Source of the DNA: an uncultured Ruminococcus sp.
Lineage (GTDB): Bacteria; Bacillota; Clostridia; Oscillospirales; Acutalibacteraceae
NCBI GenBank assembly: GCA_934476515.1
Contig: CAKSNZ010000004.1
Coordinates: 1-64,000, forward strand
DNA length: 64,000 bases
Direction: 5' to 3'
Shown: positions 59,672 through 64,000 of the stretch, one piece after another
Layout: each line of letters begins with the position of its first letter
Position numbering within the stretch: the stretch's first letter is position 1
Program-made: the position numbers and the translations under genes
Notes under the pieces: generated by a model
Seen by the model: the letters and a program-made list of their open reading frames with translations, nothing else
Database searches by the model: none
What the model was told of the DNA's origin: nothing

Positions 59672-60823
59672 TCAGTCTTTAAACAAATCTTTGATTTTAT
59701 CCATAAAGGACTTTCTCTTCTGATAATTCTTATCAGTAGTTACCTTTTGAAGTTCCTTGATAAGTTCCTTTTGCTTTGTATTTAGGTTCTTAGGAATTTC
59801 AACAGTAACCTTAACATATTGGTCACCACGACCTCTGCCGTTTAGGTTAGGAATACCTTTGCCCTTTAGTTTGAAAATATCATTAGGCTGAGTACCTTCA
59901 TGAACAGTATATTTAACATTACCGTCAAGTGTAGGTACGGTAACTTCAGCACCTAAAGTTGCCTGTGCAAATGTAATTGGCATTTCACACCAAACATCAT
60001 TGCCTCTTCTTTCAAATACTGCATGAGGACGAACATTTACAAATACATGTAGATCCCCTGCAGGGCCACCGTTAACACCGTCATTACCATGACCACCAAT
60101 GTTAAGAATCTGACCGTCTGCAATACCGGCAGGAATTGTAACATCAACTGACTTTGTCTTACGAATTCTGCCCTTACCGTCACAATGGTGACAAGGTTTT
60201 TCAACAATTTTACCTTGACCATGACAAGCGTCACAAGCCTTTTGAGTTTGAACCACACCGAAAGGTGTTCTTTGATTAATTGTCACTCTACCTGAACCGT
60301 TACAAGATGTACAAGTCTTTGGGCTAGTACCCTTTGCGGCACCTGTACCGTTACATTCAGGACAAGTTGAGATAACCTTGTACTGAATCTTTTTTTTAGC
60401 ACCCTTAGCTGCTTCTTCAAAAGATACATATACACTTGTTTCAACATCAGTACCTCTTCTTGGTGCGTTAGGGTTGGCTCTTCTGCCACCTCCACCAAAG
60501 CCACCAAAGCCTCCGAATACAGAGTTGAAAATATCACCTAAGTCAATATCCTGACCAAATGGACTACCACCGGGGCCACCTGCACCAAAGTTAGGGTCAA
60601 CACCGGCATGGCCAAATTGGTCATATCTTGCTTTCTTTTCTGAGTCAGAAAGCACTTCATATGCTTCATTTACTTCTTTAAATTTTGCTTCAGCCTCTTT
60701 ATCACCGGGATGTAAGTCAGGGTGATATTTTTTTGCTTGTTGTCTAAAGGCCTTTTTTATATCTTGTTCAGAGGCATTTTTATCAATACCAAGAACTTCA
60801 TAGTAATCTCTTTTATCTGCCAT
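59672..60823 (-). CDS. dnaJ: Chaperone protein DnaJ
   Basis: 383 residues. J domain with HPD in KKYHPDLHPGD, a Gly/Phe-rich stretch (~75-115), four zinc-finger repeats CPECNGTG, CTSCNGSG, CDACHGQG and CHHCDGKG, and the two C-terminal substrate domains. It is the co-chaperone that stimulates DnaK. It is last in hrcA-grpE-dnaK-dnaJ, 155 bases after dnaK, with a strong hairpin in that gap. Confidence 0.97.
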   Translation of the reverse strand: MADKRDYYEVLGIDKNASEQDIKKAFRQQAKKYHPDLHPGDKEAEAKFKEVNEAYEVLSDSEKKARYDQFGHAGVDPNFGAGGPGGSPFGQDIDLGDIFNSVFGGFGGFGGGGRRANPNAPRRGTDVETSVYVSFEEAAKGAKKKIQYKVISTCPECNGTGAAKGTSPKTCTSCNGSGRVTINQRTPFGVVQTQKACDACHGQGKIVEKPCHHCDGKGRIRKTKSVDVTIPAGIADGQILNIGGHGNDGVNGGPAGDLHVFVNVRPHAVFERRGNDVWCEMPITFAQATLGAEVTVPTLDGNVKYTVHEGTQPNDIFKLKGKGIPNLNGRGRGDQYVKVTVEIPKNLNTKQKELIKELQKVTTDKNYQKRKSFMDKIKDLFKD

Positions 60824-60915
60824 TTATAGTCACCTCGTTTTGAGAGTACATATTTCTGCAGTTAATTATAACTGTACAAATCTATACTTTCAAGTATTTT
60901 TTTAATACAGCACAT

Positions 60916-60945
60916 ATCGTTGGGTGGCAAAAGCCACCCAACGAT
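60916..60945 (-). other. Intercistronic hairpin between dnaK and dnaJ
   Basis: ATCGTTGGGTGGC (60916-60928) pairs perfectly with GCCACCCAACGAT (60933-60945) around AAAA. No T run follows directly on the minus strand. It may be a partial terminator or an mRNA-processing/stability element that keeps dnaJ below dnaK. Confidence 0.65.
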
Positions 60946-60978
60946 TCTGTGTTTTGATTATGAGAAAGGAAATACGAA

Positions 60979-62823
60979 TTAATCTACATCCTTGAAATCT
61001 GCATCATAAACATTGCCGTCATCACCGTTGTTATTGTTTGGTGCACCACCCATATCAGGAGCTGGGCCAGGCTGAGGCTGACCGTTTGGAGCAGCCTGCT
61101 GATATAGTTTCTGAGAAACTGACATTAATGTTTTTTCTAGGTCTTCCTTAGCTGTCTTGATTAGGTCAGCGTCGTTCTTCTGACAAGCATCCTTAACAGC
61201 CTGAGCCTTTGTATTTAGAGCAGTCTTGTCTTCTTCTGCTAGTTTGTCGCCATTTTCGTTAACAAGTTTTTCTGCCTGATAAGCCATATTTTCAGCTTCA
61301 TTCTTAGCGTCAACTGCTTCTCTTCTCTTTTTATCTTCAGCAGCGAACTGTTCAGCTTCCTTAACAGCCTTATCAATATCGTCCTTGCTCATTGATGTTG
61401 AGTTACTGATTGTAATTTTCTGTTCTGCACCTGTACCTAGGTCCTTAGCAGATACATTAACGATACCGTTAGCATCAATATCAAAAGTAACTTCAATCTG
61501 AGGAACACCACGCATTGCAGGAGCGATACCTGTTAGAGCAAATAGACCTAACTGCTTATTATCTCTTGCAAATTCTCTTTCACCCTGTAGAACATTGATT
61601 TCAACCTGTGTCTGGTTATCAGCAGCAGTTGAGAAAATCTGGCTCTTCTTTGTAGGGATTGTTGTGTTTCTGTCGATAATCTTAGTCATTACGCCACCCA
61701 TTGTTTCAACACCTAGTGATAGTGGAGTAACATCTAGAAGTAGTAGGCCATCAACTTCGCCACCAAGAACACCTGCCTGAATAGCTGCACCGATAGCAAC
61801 ACATTCATCAGGGTTAATGCCCTTAAATGGTTCTTTGCCGATTAAGTTCTTAACAGCTGTCTGAACTGCTGGGATTCTTGAAGAACCACCAACCATAAGA
61901 ACCTTATCAATTTCATTGATTGATAGACCTGAGTCGCTTAAAGCCTGTTTAACAGGACCCATTGTTGACTGTACCAGGTCAGCAGTTAGTTCATCAAACT
62001 TTGCTCTTGATAGAGTTAAGTCAAGGTGCTTAGGACCTGTCTGAGTAGCTGTGATAAATGGTAGGTTAATAGCAGCCTGAGTAACACCTGAAAGTTCAAT
62101 CTTAGCCTTTTCAGCTGCTTCCTTTAGTCTCTGCATAGCCATCTTATCAGATGTTAAATCAACACCTTCAGCAGTCTTAAATTCCTGAACCATCCAATTA
62201 ATAATTCTCTGGTCAAAGTCATCACCACCAAGACGGTTATTACCGGCAGTAGCTAGAACTTCCTGAACACCATCGCCCATTTCGATGATACTTACATCAA
62301 ATGTACCACCACCAAGGTCATAAACCATAACCTTCTGGTCGTTTTCTTTATCTACACCATATGATAGAGCAGCAGCTGTTGGTTCGTTGATGATTCTCTT
62401 AACATCAAGACCTGCAATCTTACCTGCATCCTTAGTAGCCTGACGCTGAGCATCTGTAAAGTAAGCAGGAACTGTAATAACTGCCTGAGTTACTGTTTCA
62501 CCTAGATAAGCTTCTGCATCTGACTTTAGCTTCTGAAGAATCATTGCTGAAACTTCCTGTGGTGTATATGATTTGTTGTCGATTGTTACCTTATAAGAAG
62601 TACCCATTTCTCTCTTAATTGATGAGATTGTTTTTTCCGGGTTTGTAATAGCCTGACGCTTTGCAACCTGACCAACCATTCTTTCGCCGTCTTTGCCGAA
62701 AGCAACAACTGATGGAGTTGTTCTTGCACCTTCTGCATTAGCGATAACTACAGGTTCGCCACCTTCAATAACTGCTACACATGAGTTTGTTGTACCTAAG
62801 TCAATACCGATTGTCTTTGCCAT
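60979..62823 (-). CDS. dnaK: Chaperone protein DnaK (Hsp70)
   Basis: 614 residues. [18 protein letters not shown] at the start, [29 protein letters not shown], the linker [15 protein letters not shown], and a Gly/Asn/Pro-rich C-terminal tail ending in acidic [13 protein letters not shown] residues. The loop of the nucleotide domain is the short Gram-positive type. It is a cytosolic ATP-dependent chaperone. GGAGG precedes the ATG. It is the third gene of the hrcA operon. Confidence 0.98.
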   Translation of the reverse strand: MAKTIGIDLGTTNSCVAVIEGGEPVVIANAEGARTTPSVVAFGKDGERMVGQVAKRQAITNPEKTISSIKREMGTSYKVTIDNKSYTPQEVSAMILQKLKSDAEAYLGETVTQAVITVPAYFTDAQRQATKDAGKIAGLDVKRIINEPTAAALSYGVDKENDQKVMVYDLGGGTFDVSIIEMGDGVQEVLATAGNNRLGGDDFDQRIINWMVQEFKTAEGVDLTSDKMAMQRLKEAAEKAKIELSGVTQAAINLPFITATQTGPKHLDLTLSRAKFDELTADLVQSTMGPVKQALSDSGLSINEIDKVLMVGGSSRIPAVQTAVKNLIGKEPFKGINPDECVAIGAAIQAGVLGGEVDGLLLLDVTPLSLGVETMGGVMTKIIDRNTTIPTKKSQIFSTAADNQTQVEINVLQGEREFARDNKQLGLFALTGIAPAMRGVPQIEVTFDIDANGIVNVSAKDLGTGAEQKITISNSTSMSKDDIDKAVKEAEQFAAEDKKRREAVDAKNEAENMAYQAEKLVNENGDKLAEEDKTALNTKAQAVKDACQKNDADLIKTAKEDLEKTLMSVSQKLYQQAAPNGQPQPGPAPDMGGAPNNNNGDDGNVYDADFKDVD

Positions 62824-62886
62824 AATAAATTACCTCCGAATATATTTACTATATAAATGTTAATTTCTAATTTATGTTAATTGTGA

Positions 62887-63438
62887 TTAATCACAATTAG
62901 CTACCTGAACCATTGCGTGACGGATAATCTTGTCACCAATCTTGAAACCTTTTTGATAAATCATTGAGATTTGATTTTCTCCAACTTCATCACTTTCTAT
63001 CTTAGCAATAGCATTATGAATATTTGGGTCAAATTCATCACCGATTTCACCAAAGGCCTCAACCTTTAACTTATCCATAGAAGTTTTGAACTGGTTTTGA
63101 ATCATCTCAAGACCTTTCAAAAATTCCTGTGGTGCATCTTTTGCATTTTGCAAAGCCATTTGTAAAGCATCTGCCATTGGTAGTAACTGTTCAACTGCCT
63201 TTGCTGTTGCATCATCATAAATACCTAATTTTTCTTGTTGTGTACGCTTGCGATAATTATCATACTCAGCTGCAAGTCGCATATATTTTTCTTTTTCTTT
63301 TTTTAGCTCCTCTGTCAGCTTTTCTTCTGCAGTAGGCTCTTTTTCTTCTGTGGCTTCTTCGGCTTTAGTTTCTGTTTCTGTAGCTTCTACAGTTTCTTCC
63401 TGAGCCTTAGAATTTTTCTTCTTTTCTTCTTTAGCCAT
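62887..63438 (-). CDS. grpE: Nucleotide exchange factor GrpE
   Basis: 183 residues. A Glu/Lys/Thr-rich disordered N-terminus (~1-45), a long coiled coil (RLAAEYDNYRKRTQQEK), and the C-terminal beta domain with FGEIGDEFDPNIHNAI and HAMVQVAN. It releases ADP from DnaK. AGGAG precedes the ATG. It starts 11 bases after hrcA. Confidence 0.96.
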   Translation of the reverse strand: MAKEEKKKNSKAQEETVEATETETKAEEATEEKEPTAEEKLTEELKKEKEKYMRLAAEYDNYRKRTQQEKLGIYDDATAKAVEQLLPMADALQMALQNAKDAPQEFLKGLEMIQNQFKTSMDKLKVEAFGEIGDEFDPNIHNAIAKIESDEVGENQISMIYQKGFKIGDKIIRHAMVQVANCD

Positions 63439-63449
63439 TATTTCATCTC

Positions 63450-64000
63450 CTAATCTGCCTCAAGCAGTTCACTTATTAATTCACCGGACTTTTCAGCTAC
63501 ATATTCTGTTGCCGAAACAATGTCCTTATAACTCATTCTTTGTGGGCCAATAACGGCAACTGCACCTGCCATTGAACCACCTAAGTTATATCTAGAAACA
63601 ACAATTCCCGAATTATAAAGCTCATATTTACCACTTTCCTCGCCAATAATAACCTTTGTACCGGTGTTCATTGTAAGTAATTCGGAAACATTGTTTTTGT
63701 CACTTAAAAACTTTAAAATATCTCTTGCTGAAAAAATATCAAAATCATTTAAGAACAACAACTTAGTCATTCCACTTTCAACTACAGATATGTGAGAGGC
63801 TTCTTTTGCTGCGTCCCTAATTGCCAAAAGAACATTTGGCATAAAGAATGAAAGTTCACCAAAACCTAAAGCAGTGGTTTGGATAAAAGCCTTTGTAATA
63901 TCTTTTAGTGGAAGTCCTGCAAAAGATTTGTTAAGTGCTTCATCAAACACTCTAAGCATATCAGGTGTTAAAACAAATTCTGTTCTAAACAACTGACTCT
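63450..64000 (-). CDS. hrcA: Heat-inducible repressor HrcA, 5' part outside the window
   Basis: The C-terminal 180+ residues of HrcA; the frame runs open through the window end, so the N-terminal winged helix is missing here. Recognisable parts are KLLFLNDFDIFSARDILKFL and GSMAGAVAVIGPQRMSYKDIVS (cut into two conserved pieces), the latter the C-terminal HrcA signature IGPxRMxY. HrcA binds CIRCE sites. A CIRCE before htpG is at 20.05 kb; the one before hrcA must lie beyond the window. Confidence 0.95.
   Translation of the reverse strand, partial: SQLFRTEFVLTPDMLRVFDEALNKSFAGLPLKDITKAFIQTTALGFGELSFFMPNVLLAIRDAAKEASHISVVESGMTKLLFLNDFDIFSARDILKFLSDKNNVSELLTMNTGTKVIIGEESGKYELYNSGIVVSRYNLGGSMAGAVAVIGPQRMSYKDIVSATEYVAEKSGELISELLEAD

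Overview
The window is AT-rich DNA from a low-GC, Gram-positive anaerobe of the Clostridia, most likely Oscillospiraceae/Ruminococcaceae close to starch-using Ruminococcus. The reasons are HrcA/CIRCE heat-shock control, a T-box on the trp operon, many lipoproteins with Thr/Lys-rich linkers, DUF-type genes typical of gut Clostridia (Cys-rich KTR, DUF815, DUF5662, DUF6465, DUF6591), a secreted CBM26-like/GH13 alpha-amylase, and no outer-membrane genes. It looks like ordinary chromosome. I see no insertion sequence, prophage or CRISPR array.

Layout. 0.3-2.7 kb: an autoregulated TetR, a Cys-rich KTR protein and an ABC exporter, with a terminator overlapping the KTR stop codon. 2.7-8.1 kb: NUDIX and DHHW genes, an aminotransferase, trpS and DegV. 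8.1-15.1 kb: a metal block made of an ABC ATPase/FtsX-like permease/heavy-metal-domain operon behind a 34-bp perfect palindrome, then a ferrous-iron operon (feoA-feoA-feoB and a short Cys-rich membrane gene) with several DtxR/IdeR-like boxes, one inside the promoter spacer. 15.2-20.1 kb: rlmA-pyk-aroK, and htpG behind a perfect CIRCE. 20.2-28.5 kb: a lipase-like gene, a DMT transporter and a T-box-controlled trpEGDCBA operon that lacks trpF. 28.5-38.4 kb: HAD phosphatases, the amylase, a GT-C-like membrane protein, a DMT transporter, and a DUF815 ATPase with an unusual binding-protein/peptidoglycan-binding fusion. 38.6-43.4 kb: a stand-alone 5S rRNA, a secreted protein with a duplicated domain and a possibly invertible promoter, an L,D-transpeptidase, DUF5662 and HD genes.

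43.5-46.0 kb is the most interesting block. A Nif11-like small protein, an AEC transporter and a WYL regulator form one operon, and a 49-residue membrane-peptide gene lies next to it. Both units carry the same 10-4-10 palindrome at the same distance from an extended -10 promoter. 46-57.5 kb: a Lys/Thr-rich DUF6465 protein, mgtE behind a structured leader, nth, a HAD hydrolase, an orphan binding protein, a lipoprotein/kinase/XRE group, tatD and metG. 57.7-59.7 kb: initiator tRNA, an apparent small-RNA gene with two copies of one hairpin, a FliB-like protein and a small lipoprotein. 59.7-64 kb: hrcA-grpE-dnaK-dnaJ, with hrcA running off the window end. HrcA made here should act on the htpG CIRCE about 44 kb away.

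All starts, domains and sites were read by eye. Function names rest on recognisable motifs, and no database search was run.
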